Of a stretch of 5,323 nt of DNA, positions 1-5,285 are shown one piece after another. Under the pieces are notes generated by a model that was given only the letters and a program-made list of their open reading frames with translations, ran no database searches and was not told the DNA's origin. Positions within the stretch are counted from its first letter, which is position 1. Each line of letters opens with the position of its first letter. Both the position numbers and the translations under genes were made by a program. Origin of the DNA: Draconibacterium sp. (GTDB taxonomy: Bacteria > Bacteroidota > Bacteroidia > Bacteroidales > Prolixibacteraceae); the NCBI GenBank assembly GCA_027011835.1, contig JALUZN010000492.1, positions 1-5,323 of the forward strand. Reading direction: 5' to 3'.

Positions 1-166
1 TCCTTATGAATTTATTACCGAAAAACACCTGCTTTTCGATTTGGTTTACAATCCCGAAGTAACACTTTTTTTACAAAAAGGAGCCGAAAAAGGGGCAACC
101 ATTAAAAACGGTTACGATATGTTGCTGGGGCAAGCCAATAAAGCATACGAAATTTGGAACGAATAA
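1..166 (+). CDS. aroE: Shikimate dehydrogenase, C-terminal end (5' truncated by window)
   Basis: This is the final 54 codons (2-163) and stop (164-166) of a gene that begins left of the window. The peptide contains DLVYNPEVTLFLQKGAEKG followed by ATIKNGYDMLLGQA. That matches the conserved C-terminal block of AroE: the 'D-x-x-Y-x-P' segment at the end of the NADP-binding domain, then the 'G-x-x-x-x-x-G-x-x-M-L-x-x-Q' helix that folds back on the substrate domain. AroE reduces 3-dehydroshikimate to shikimate with NADPH in the cytoplasm, in the pathway to chorismate and aromatic amino acids. The catalytic N-terminal Lys/Asp residues lie outside the window, so activity cannot be judged. The next gene starts 12 bases after the stop on the same strand, suggesting one transcript. 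Confidence 0.88.
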   Translation, partial: PYEFITEKHLLFDLVYNPEVTLFLQKGAEKGATIKNGYDMLLGQANKAYEIWNE

Positions 167-178
167 ATAAAACGATAA

Positions 179-652
179 ATGGATAAAACAAAAGTACTAT
201 TTGTCTGTATGGGCAACATTTGCAGGTCGCCCAGTGCCGAAGCTGTTTTTAACGGAATTGTGAGGAACAGTGGGTTAAAACATAATTTCGAAATCGATTC
301 GGCCGGAACAACAGGTTACCACGCCGGGCAAAATGCCGACCGCAGAATGCAATCGCACGCCATAAAACGAGGCTACAACTTAACAAGTATCTCGCGACAG
401 TTTAATCCCGATACCGATTTCGACCATTTCGATTATATTATTGCAATGGACGATGAAAATTTTTCTGATTTAAAAAGTATGGCTAGAAACGAAAACGACA
501 TTAAAAAGCTTTCGAAAATGACCGATTATTACAGCGACGACTGCAACTATACCGAAGTACCCGACCCGTATTACGGTGGAAGTGAAGGATTTGAGCTGGT
601 TCTCGATTTGCTGGAAGATTCGTGTGCCGGACTGCTGGAGAAATTACAATAA
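179..652 (+). CDS. Low-molecular-weight protein tyrosine phosphatase
   Basis: A 157-residue cytoplasmic protein of normal length for the LMW-PTP (arsenate reductase-like) fold. The P-loop signature C-x5-R-S lies near the N-terminus: nucleophile Cys10 and Arg16 in CMGNICRSP, directly after the first beta strand (KVLFV). The general-acid loop is present as Asp129-Pro130-Tyr131-Tyr132. The usual SAGT segment (41-44) and AMDxxN segment (89-94) are also intact. Family members hydrolyse phosphotyrosine, often on tyrosine kinases of polysaccharide export, but no such kinase is visible here, so the substrate is unknown. An arsenate reductase role is less likely because DPYY is typical of the phosphatases. 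The ATG at 179 is the only sensible start because the P-loop begins nine residues in. The gene is probably co-transcribed with aroE, and a hairpin follows three bases after the stop. Confidence 0.93.
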   Translation: MDKTKVLFVCMGNICRSPSAEAVFNGIVRNSGLKHNFEIDSAGTTGYHAGQNADRRMQSHAIKRGYNLTSISRQFNPDTDFDHFDYIIAMDDENFSDLKSMARNENDIKKLSKMTDYYSDDCNYTEVPDPYYGGSEGFELVLDLLEDSCAGLLEKLQ

Positions 653-654
653 CA

Positions 655-690
655 AAAGCGTTGGTATTGTATTTGCCATACCAACGCTTT
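655..690. terminator. Bidirectional intrinsic terminator hairpin between convergent genes
   Basis: A perfect 13-bp inverted repeat: AAAGCGTTGGTAT (655-667) and ATACCAACGCTTT (678-690), with a 10-base loop. It sits between the phosphatase stop (652) and the stop of the convergent MaoC-like gene (710). The A-run on the left arm and T-run on the right arm give a short U-tract in either direction. The tract is slightly better for the minus strand (CTTTTGTT) than for the plus strand (CTTT then AAAA). It most likely serves both genes. Confidence 0.78.
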
Positions 691-709
691 AAAAGTAATC
701 TCCTATTTC

Positions 710-1174
710 CTATTCGAAATGATATAAAAAAGTAACCAACGCATCGTAAGCCGGTTTGCGCTGCCCTTCAATCTCGACCACAATTTTTACTGTAATTTTT
801 GCTATTCCTCGCAGGTTTTTTATTTCGTGAAGCGAAACAACTGCCCTGATTTTATCATTTACTTTTACCGGCTGTTGAAAACGCAACTTCTCGATACCGT
901 AATTTACAATCATTTTCACATTTCGAACATCAACAATATCAAACCATAAATAGGTTAGCATTGAAAGCGATAAATAACCGTGCGCAATGGTCGACTTAAA
1001 TGGCGACTCAACGGCTGCACGTTCCGGGTCGGTGTGAATCCACTGGTAATCGAGTGTTGCATCGGCAAATTTATCTATTTGCTCTTGCGATATTGAAATG
1101 TAATTTGAAACGCCAATCTCTTTTCCCAAGAAAGATTCAAAATCGGCGTAGCTGTTTATTATTTGTTTGCCCAT
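710..1174 (-). CDS. MaoC/NodN-family hot-dog dehydratase (R-specific enoyl-CoA hydratase-like)
   Basis: A 154-residue single-domain protein of the MaoC-like hot-dog fold, normal length for the NodN-like branch. The catalytic dyad of (R)-hydratases is visible: Asp42 and His47 in FADATLDYQWIHTDPERA (37-54). The downstream SP(F)...TIAHGYLSLSML stretch (about 57-73) forms the hot-dog central helix region typical of NodN/MaoC members. The family hydrates trans-2-enoyl-CoA to (R)-3-hydroxyacyl-CoA, but many NodN-like members have no assigned substrate, and the neighbours here give no hint. The protein is cytoplasmic, with no signal peptide or membrane segment. The ATG at 1174 begins a standard-length protein. 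The gene is transcribed divergently from the EamA transporter, and a tentative promoter lies at 1197-1227. Confidence 0.85.
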   Translation of the reverse strand: MGKQIINSYADFESFLGKEIGVSNYISISQEQIDKFADATLDYQWIHTDPERAAVESPFKSTIAHGYLSLSMLTYLWFDIVDVRNVKMIVNYGIEKLRFQQPVKVNDKIRAVVSLHEIKNLRGIAKITVKIVVEIEGQRKPAYDALVTFLYHFE

Positions 1175-1196
1175 AATATGTAAATGTTTTGAATTC

Positions 1197-1227
1197 GAAA
1201 ATTAGAATTATAATTTGTGTTTACAGA
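1197..1227 (-). promoter_or_regulatory. Possible Bacteroidota-type promoter for the MaoC-like gene
   Basis: Read on the minus strand, TCTG (1227-1224) is followed by 19 bases and then TAATTTTC (1204-1197), 22 bases before the ATG. This resembles TTTG-N19-TAnnTTTG with one mismatch in each box. The spacing and distance are right, but the sequence is AT-rich and chance matches are easy, so this is tentative. Confidence 0.3.
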
Positions 1228-1337
1228 AAAAGAGGGATTAATAGTTATGAAATTTTAAAAAGGTTAATAAAATCGTGTTGAATATTAAGACACATTGTTC
1301 TAATTTTAAAAAATACTCCGCAGTTAATTTTATTTAT

Positions 1338-1345
1338 CACCTTTG
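1338..1345 (+). promoter_or_regulatory. Possible -7 box for the first EamA transporter gene
   Basis: CACCTTTG matches TAnnTTTG in five of its six defined bases and ends 18 bases before the ATG at 1364. No TTTG-type -33 element lies 19-21 bases upstream, so the call is weak. If it is real, it overlaps the in-frame TTG at 1343, which would then lie upstream of the transcript start. That argues for translation from the ATG. Confidence 0.25.
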
Positions 1346-1363
1346 TTGCTTCAAATTTGCATA

Positions 1364-2281
1364 ATGAAGAATATTATAAAAAGCACCACTTTTCTGGCAA
1401 TCTTTGCAATTTGGCTTTGGTCAACTGCTTTTGTAGGGGTTAAAATTGGGCTCGAATACCAGACTCCTTTTCAATTTGCCGGCATCAGGTTTTTTATTTC
1501 GGGGGTGCTAATTTTCATCTATTTCGGTAAACCAAAAAAATTCTGGGCTGAATTACGCGTAAACAGGAAGTTTATTTTACTGCTTGGCTTAATTCAGATT
1601 TTTACACAGTATGCACTTTTTTACAGCGGATTAAATCTGGTACCAAGTGCACTGGCTGCAATGATTATTGGTTCGTCGCCGCTATTTATTGCCATTGTCG
1701 CTCATTTCTCTTTTCATAACGATAAAATGACCCCACTTAAAATGGGAAGTATTTTTATTGGCGTAATTGGTATAGCTGTAATTACGCTTGGACGGGCGAA
1801 AGTAGAGATGAAAGGAGATTTGGAGTATTTAGGAATTGGTCTATTGCTTTTAAATAACCTGGTTTCGGGTTATTCAAATGTCCTTATTTCAAAGAAATCG
1901 AAAGGAATTTCACCGGTGGTATTAAGTTCAACGTCGTTAATGTTAGGTGGATTACTGCTGTTTTTGGTTTCAATTCCGGTGGAAGGAGCTCATTTTGGCC
2001 CTTTCCCTCCCGAATATTATTACTCGTTGGCGTGGTTGAGTCTAATTTCGGCTGCTGCCATAACAATATGGTATACACTGTTAAAGCGGCCAAAAGTAAA
2101 AGTTTCGGTGCTGAATGTGTGGAAATTCCTGATTCCCGTTTCGGGAGCTACTTTAAGTTGGTTAATATTACCCGATGAAAATCCTGATATGGTTTCGATT
2201 ACAGGAATGGTAATTATTGCTATTTCGTTGCTGGCACTAAACTATTCGAACCGAAAAGCGAAGAGGAATGAAAAGATATAA
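1364..2281 (+). CDS. EamA/DMT-superfamily transporter (first copy)
   Basis: A 305-residue inner-membrane protein with two EamA-type halves (about residues 9-143 and 154-296) and roughly ten hydrophobic helices. The first helix carries the family-typical W-x-x-x-F-x-x-x-K pattern in IWLWSTAFVGVKIGL (16-30). The end of the first half has the usual 'ALAAMIIGSSPLFIAIVA' run (96-113). Members export or import metabolites such as amino acids, nucleosides or sugars; the substrate cannot be read from sequence. The frame is also open upstream to a TTG at 1343, which would add MLLQICI. The ATG at 1364 is preferred because it is a normal start followed by a short polar N-terminus (MKNIIKS) and the first helix. 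The C-terminus ends in a positively charged cytoplasmic tail (NRKAKRNEK). The gene is divergent from the MaoC-like gene and has no clear hairpin directly after its stop. Confidence 0.9.
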   Translation: MKNIIKSTTFLAIFAIWLWSTAFVGVKIGLEYQTPFQFAGIRFFISGVLIFIYFGKPKKFWAELRVNRKFILLLGLIQIFTQYALFYSGLNLVPSALAAMIIGSSPLFIAIVAHFSFHNDKMTPLKMGSIFIGVIGIAVITLGRAKVEMKGDLEYLGIGLLLLNNLVSGYSNVLISKKSKGISPVVLSSTSLMLGGLLLFLVSIPVEGAHFGPFPPEYYYSLAWLSLISAAAITIWYTLLKRPKVKVSVLNVWKFLIPVSGATLSWLILPDENPDMVSITGMVIIAISLLALNYSNRKAKRNEKI

Positions 2282-2575
2282 GAAACACAGTCTATCTCAA
2301 CGTTCTTGTTGCATTGTAACTCATTCTTTTCTCTTCCCCCATAAATTATTTGTTATTTTTCGTGGAACAACTTAAAACTTAAAACAATGTTACCCAAGTA
2401 GTTATTAGCCAATAATTCATCAGAAACACCCGAAACTATTTTTGTTGTACACCCAAACTCCTCAATTTATAGTTGAAGCCGATTTAGACAATTTTTGGAA
2501 CAATTAAATAATTCTGCGCGTTTATTTTGTTCTTTTTGCCCTGCAACAAGATAATCAACTTTAAGAGTTTTCTTT
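2282..2575. other. Gene-poor intergenic stretch with only a doubtful minus-strand relic frame
   Basis: This is the left part of the 454-base gap between two convergent genes. No gene or convincing terminator hairpin is seen here. On the plus strand, an A-rich leader precedes an ATG at 2387 that meets a stop after four codons. On the minus strand, one frame stays open for 38 codons (2583-2470), meets TAA (2469-2467), then stays open for 37 more (2466-2356) before the next TAA. I do not recognise either peptide, and no start codon or promoter supports them. The stretch could be a decayed gene or chance in AT-rich DNA. Confidence 0.4.
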
Positions 2576-2736
2576 ATATCAATTTAACCTTGTATTGCCG
2601 TATAATTGAATTAAATTATTTTGTGCAAGGTTGAGTTAAAATATTTCGGCATAGCCGTAGCTATGTTGGAATATTTTAACGATGAGATTGTGCAAAAGAA
2701 TAAATTCAATACGGCAATACAAGGTTAAATTGGTAT
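2576..2736. repeat. 161-base imperfect palindrome (long hairpin element, possibly a structured RNA or REP/MITE-like unit)
   Basis: The two halves pair almost end to end. The outer helix is 27 bp (2576-2602 with 2710-2736, one G-T pair). A 3-base bulge TAA (2603-2605) follows, then 7 bp (2606-2612 with 2703-2709), an unequal AT-rich internal loop, 10 bp (TTTTGTGCAA 2619-2628 with TTGTGCAAAA 2688-2697, two G-T pairs), another internal loop, and an apical 21-bp helix (2635-2655 with 2660-2680, three G-T pairs) closed by the tetraloop CGTA (2656-2659). It lies between convergent genes, and its last base pair touches the stop codon of the minus-strand gene. There is no U-tract, so it is not a classical intrinsic terminator. 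No transposase or clear target-site duplication is seen. Candidate roles, all inferred: dispersed palindromic repeat, 3'-end stabiliser, or independent structured RNA. Confidence 0.82.
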
Positions 2737-3611
2737 TACAAGTCAATATAGTCGGCCGCCAATAAAAAGTCTAAACTTTTCTTACAGCTTTCGAGTGGAG
2801 TAAAATTATACTCTTCAACTTCAACAATTCCATATTTTGTTCCGGCTTTTTTGCGCTGTGCAAAAATAGCGGCAAAGTCAATTTTACCACTTGCACCCAC
2901 TTCGGTTTTATCTTTAATGTGCCACAACTCAAATCTTCCCGGGTATTTTTCAAAATAGTCGCAAGGTTTCTTACCTCCCTCTATAATCCAATACAAATCC
3001 ATTTCAAACATCACCTTTTCCGGGTCGGTGAATTCCAGCATCCAGTCGTAAACCGGTTTCACGTCGAGCTCTGTTGTAAACTCTTTACTGTGATTATGGT
3101 AGCCAAAGCGAATTCCGGCAGCATTGCATTTCTCACCAACAGCATTAAAATACTTACACGCTTGTTTTAGCCCGTCTAAACTTTTATAACCAACGTCGCT
3201 CATCCAGGGCTGAACAATCCATTTTGCACCGGCTGCTTTGTGTGCCGCAATGCAAACATCCCACCACGCCATTGTTTTATCCCAATTTTCGTCGGTTGGA
3301 ATATTCTGACCTGCGTGTGCACCTAAAAACTGAAGTCCGTTTTTTTCGCATAGACTTTTAAAATCTACCGGGTTCAATCCATAAATTTTACCATCGGCAT
3401 AGCCCGCTGTTTCAACAAATTTATAGCCCATTTTACCAACTGCCTCAAGCGTTTTGGCAGCATCTTTCTTCATATCGTCTCTTACCGACCATAACTGCAA
3501 TCCAATCATCTTCTCTTTTTGCTCTCTTTTGCACGACGTGCTTCCCAAAAACAGAAAGGGAACAACTCCCAGTAAGAATAAAAACTTTAACCAACTTTTT
3601 CTTTTCAACAT
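2736..3611 (-). CDS. Sugar phosphate isomerase/epimerase-like TIM-barrel protein, predicted lipoprotein
   Basis: A 291-residue protein of the xylose isomerase-like/AP endonuclease 2 TIM-barrel superfamily. The N-terminus is a lipoprotein signal: MLKRKSWLK, a hydrophobic core (10-22), then GSTSC with Cys27 as probable lipidation site. The lipobox is relaxed, with Ser at -3 where Leu is usual. The barrel starts at MIGLQLWSVRD (35-45). Probable metal or catalytic positions are Glu67 (FVETAG), His99 (GAHAG), His172/His174 (GYHNH), Asp205 (EMDLYW), His231 (WHIKD) and Glu264/Glu266 (VEVEEY), all in family positions. It should act in the periplasm or on the outer membrane, probably on a sugar or keto-sugar. 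Some Bacteroidota relatives belong to 3-keto-glycoside breakdown clusters, but no Gfo/Idh oxidoreductase or DUF1080 hydrolase gene is adjacent, so the reaction is unassigned. It has its own promoter at 3635-3665. Confidence 0.88.
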   Translation of the reverse strand: MLKRKSWLKFLFLLGVVPFLFLGSTSCKREQKEKMIGLQLWSVRDDMKKDAAKTLEAVGKMGYKFVETAGYADGKIYGLNPVDFKSLCEKNGLQFLGAHAGQNIPTDENWDKTMAWWDVCIAAHKAAGAKWIVQPWMSDVGYKSLDGLKQACKYFNAVGEKCNAAGIRFGYHNHSKEFTTELDVKPVYDWMLEFTDPEKVMFEMDLYWIIEGGKKPCDYFEKYPGRFELWHIKDKTEVGASGKIDFAAIFAQRKKAGTKYGIVEVEEYNFTPLESCKKSLDFLLAADYIDL

Positions 3612-3634
3612 TTTTTTTGAATTTTATTTTGAAT

Positions 3635-3665
3635 CAACAATACTGCTTTTTGTTATTTAAACAAA
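3635..3665 (-). promoter_or_regulatory. Bacteroidota-type promoter for the isomerase/epimerase-like lipoprotein gene
   Basis: On the minus strand, TTTG (3665-3662) is followed by exactly 19 bases and then TATTGTTG (3642-3635), which matches TAnnTTTG with one mismatch. The -7 box ends 23 bases before the ATG at 3611, leaving a short A-rich leader (TTCAAAAAAA) without a Shine-Dalgarno sequence, as is common in this phylum. This is the best promoter match in the window. Confidence 0.58.
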
Positions 3666-3710
3666 TATCATATTTTTCTTTTACAAACAATAGTTTTATT
3701 CCAATTTAGT

Positions 3711-3718
3711 TACTTTTA
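3711..3718 (+). promoter_or_regulatory. Possible -7 box for the second EamA transporter gene
   Basis: TACTTTTA matches TAnnTTTG except for the last base and ends 16 bases before the ATG at 3735. No TTTG is found at the expected -33 distance. Some promoter is needed in this 123-base divergent gap, and this is the best-placed candidate, but it is weak. Confidence 0.25.
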
Positions 3719-3734
3719 TCGCATAAATATTTAA

Positions 3735-4658
3735 ATGAAAAACAAAGATTTTTTAGCTATTGGAGCTGCTCTTGGAGCCGCTTTTTTTTGGAGTTTCTCG
3801 TTTGTGTGGTTTAAAATTGCACTCTTAGCATACAACCCACTCACTATAATAATTTTCAGACTACTTATTTCTGCCATTCTTGTAACCGCTATTGCTTTAC
3901 TGACCAAACGGTTACAAAAACCATCGCGCCACGATTTACGCCTCTTTTTTTTAATGGCTGTCTTCGAGCCATTTCTCTATTTTCTTGGCGAAAGTTACGG
4001 ATTGAAATATGTGTCGCCAACAGTTGCAGCCGTTATAGTATCGACCATTCCACTGCTGGCTCCCATTGGAGCATGGTATTTCTATAAAGAAAAAGTGAGC
4101 TGGATGAACATTACCGGATTACTCTTCTCTTTTATCGGTGTAGGATTTGTTATTCTGAACGGAGCATTTCAAATAGATGCCAAACCGCTGGGAGTGGGGC
4201 TCGAGTTTATTGCTGTTTTTGCCGCAATTGGCTATACAATTGTTTTAAAAAACCTTGCATCGCGCTACAATACATTAACCATAATTGCTTATCAGAATAT
4301 TCTCGGGATTCTCTATTTTCTACCTATTTGGCTGTTTGTCGACTTTCAAACGTTTATACAAACACCGTTTCACATGCAGGCATTTAGGGCAATTATTCTG
4401 TTGGCCGTCTTTTCGTCAACACTGGCATTTGTTTTTTTCACACAAAGTATCAGGAAAATTGGAATTACCCGAACGAATATCTTTATCAATCTTATTCCCG
4501 TTTTTGTTGCTCTTTTTTCGTTTATAATTTTAAATGAAGTTCTGGGCATACAAAAAGTAATTGGGATTATAATTGTAGTAATTGGACTATTTTTAGCCCA
4601 AATAAAACGGAAAGAGAAGAGTATGGAAGAGAAGAATGTTGTAGTGCATCGAAAATAA
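3735..4658 (+). CDS. EamA/DMT-superfamily transporter (second copy)
   Basis: A 307-residue inner-membrane protein with about ten hydrophobic helices in two EamA halves (about 6-142 and 152-290). Helix 1 has the family pattern FFWSFSFVWFKIAL (17-30). The first half ends with VSPTVAAVIVSTIPLLAPIGAWYFYKE, where the polar/Pro-containing fourth helix and following Lys-Glu are typical. The second half repeats this as RTNIFINLIPVFVALFS...LNEVLG (246-271). Residues 291-307 form a highly charged cytoplasmic tail (KRKEKSMEEKN). The substrate is unknown. By eye it is only distantly similar to the transporter at 1364-2281, so the two look like separate family members and not a recent duplication. The ATG at 3735 is preceded by in-frame stops. 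The cysteine-cluster gene follows after 71 bases and may be co-transcribed. Confidence 0.9.
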   Translation: MKNKDFLAIGAALGAAFFWSFSFVWFKIALLAYNPLTIIIFRLLISAILVTAIALLTKRLQKPSRHDLRLFFLMAVFEPFLYFLGESYGLKYVSPTVAAVIVSTIPLLAPIGAWYFYKEKVSWMNITGLLFSFIGVGFVILNGAFQIDAKPLGVGLEFIAVFAAIGYTIVLKNLASRYNTLTIIAYQNILGILYFLPIWLFVDFQTFIQTPFHMQAFRAIILLAVFSSTLAFVFFTQSIRKIGITRTNIFINLIPVFVALFSFIILNEVLGIQKVIGIIIVVIGLFLAQIKRKEKSMEEKNVVVHRK

Positions 4659-4729
4659 TTTAAGCTGCTAGAAAATTGAGAAACGAATATTGACAGAAAG
4701 AACATCGGTTGCGCTAACAAACAAAATTA

Positions 4730-5233
4730 ATGAAACAAATAGAATACAAATCACCCGAAGAGTTAAAAATTCTCACCAATAAATCGTGGAACGAAACCGC
4801 CGCAGTTATTAAAAAGCTAAAGAAACGGAAGCCCAAAAATCTCGATAATTTTGTTCACCGGTTACACCACGAAGCATTCGATGAGTTTGACTGTTTAGAT
4901 TGTGCCAACTGTTGCAAAACAATTGGACCACGATTAACCGACAAAGATATTGAGCGACTGGCACGGCATCTGAAAATGAAATTGCCCTCTTTTATCGAGC
5001 AGTACATTTTAATCGACGAAGATGGCGACTCTGTTTTTCGCGAACACCCCTGCCCTTTTCTTCTCCCCGACAACTATTGTATGGTTTACGAAAGTCGCCC
5101 CAAAGCGTGTCGCGAATATCCGCATACCGACCGCAAACGATTCTATCAAATTCTCAATCTTTCGCATAAAAATTGCGAAACCTGCCCGGTTGTTTACAAC
5201 ATTTTTAAAGAGATTACACGTGCAAACTGGTAA
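4730..5233 (+). CDS. YkgJ-family cysteine-cluster protein (putative metal-binding)
   Basis: A 167-residue soluble protein with the YkgJ/UPF0153 cysteine pattern: Cys55-x2-Cys58-x2-Cys61-Cys62 (DCLDCANCCK), then Cys108 in HPCPFL, Cys117 in NYCMVY, and the hallmark RPKACREYPHT with Cys127 (123-133). Two more cysteines close the domain in NCETCP (Cys149, Cys152), giving nine in all. The family is annotated as a zinc- or iron-chelating domain; its biochemical role is unsettled, and I assign none. The N-terminal 50 residues are a charged, probably helical region without a signal peptide, so the protein is likely cytoplasmic. The ATG at 4730 follows an A-rich leader (AACAAAATTA) with no Shine-Dalgarno. 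It lies on the same strand as the EamA transporter 71 bases upstream. No convincing own promoter is seen. Confidence 0.88.
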   Translation: MKQIEYKSPEELKILTNKSWNETAAVIKKLKKRKPKNLDNFVHRLHHEAFDEFDCLDCANCCKTIGPRLTDKDIERLARHLKMKLPSFIEQYILIDEDGDSVFREHPCPFLLPDNYCMVYESRPKACREYPHTDRKRFYQILNLSHKNCETCPVVYNIFKEITRANW

Positions 5234-5285
5234 TTATTCTCCAACCAAATAACTTTCCCTAAAAATCTGCATGAATTGGATATAT

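Noticed and set aside
1188..1217. TTTG followed 19 bases later by TAATTTG on the plus strand in the first divergent gap
   Set aside because: The -7 box has the wrong internal spacing (one base between TA and TTTG) and lies about 150 bases from the nearest plus-strand start.
1343..1363. TTG start extending the first EamA transporter by MLLQICI
   Set aside because: The in-frame ATG at 1364 gives a normal short polar N-terminus, and the TTG overlaps a promoter-like box, so the extension is probably not translated.
1884..2093. Minus-strand open frame of 69 codons inside the first EamA gene
   Set aside because: It lies wholly antisense to a clear transporter gene, has no recognisable domain and no promoter.
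2354..2401. Promoter-like TATTTTTC, A-rich leader and ATG at 2387 on the plus strand
   Set aside because: The reading frame stops after four codons (MLPK), and no TTTG lies at the -33 distance, so it is not a supported gene or leader peptide.
3454..3660. Plus-strand open frame of 68 codons across the start of the lipoprotein gene
   Set aside because: It is antisense to the signal peptide and runs through the minus-strand promoter region; composition is that of low-complexity AT-rich DNA.
1364..4658. The two EamA transporters as a recent tandem duplication
   Set aside because: Beyond the family motifs the proteins differ throughout by eye and are separated by unrelated genes; they look like distant family members.
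4370..4720. Minus-strand open frame of 116 codons over the end of the second EamA gene
   Set aside because: It is antisense to a well-supported membrane protein; the length follows from the hydrophobic codon use of the sense gene, and no family is recognised.
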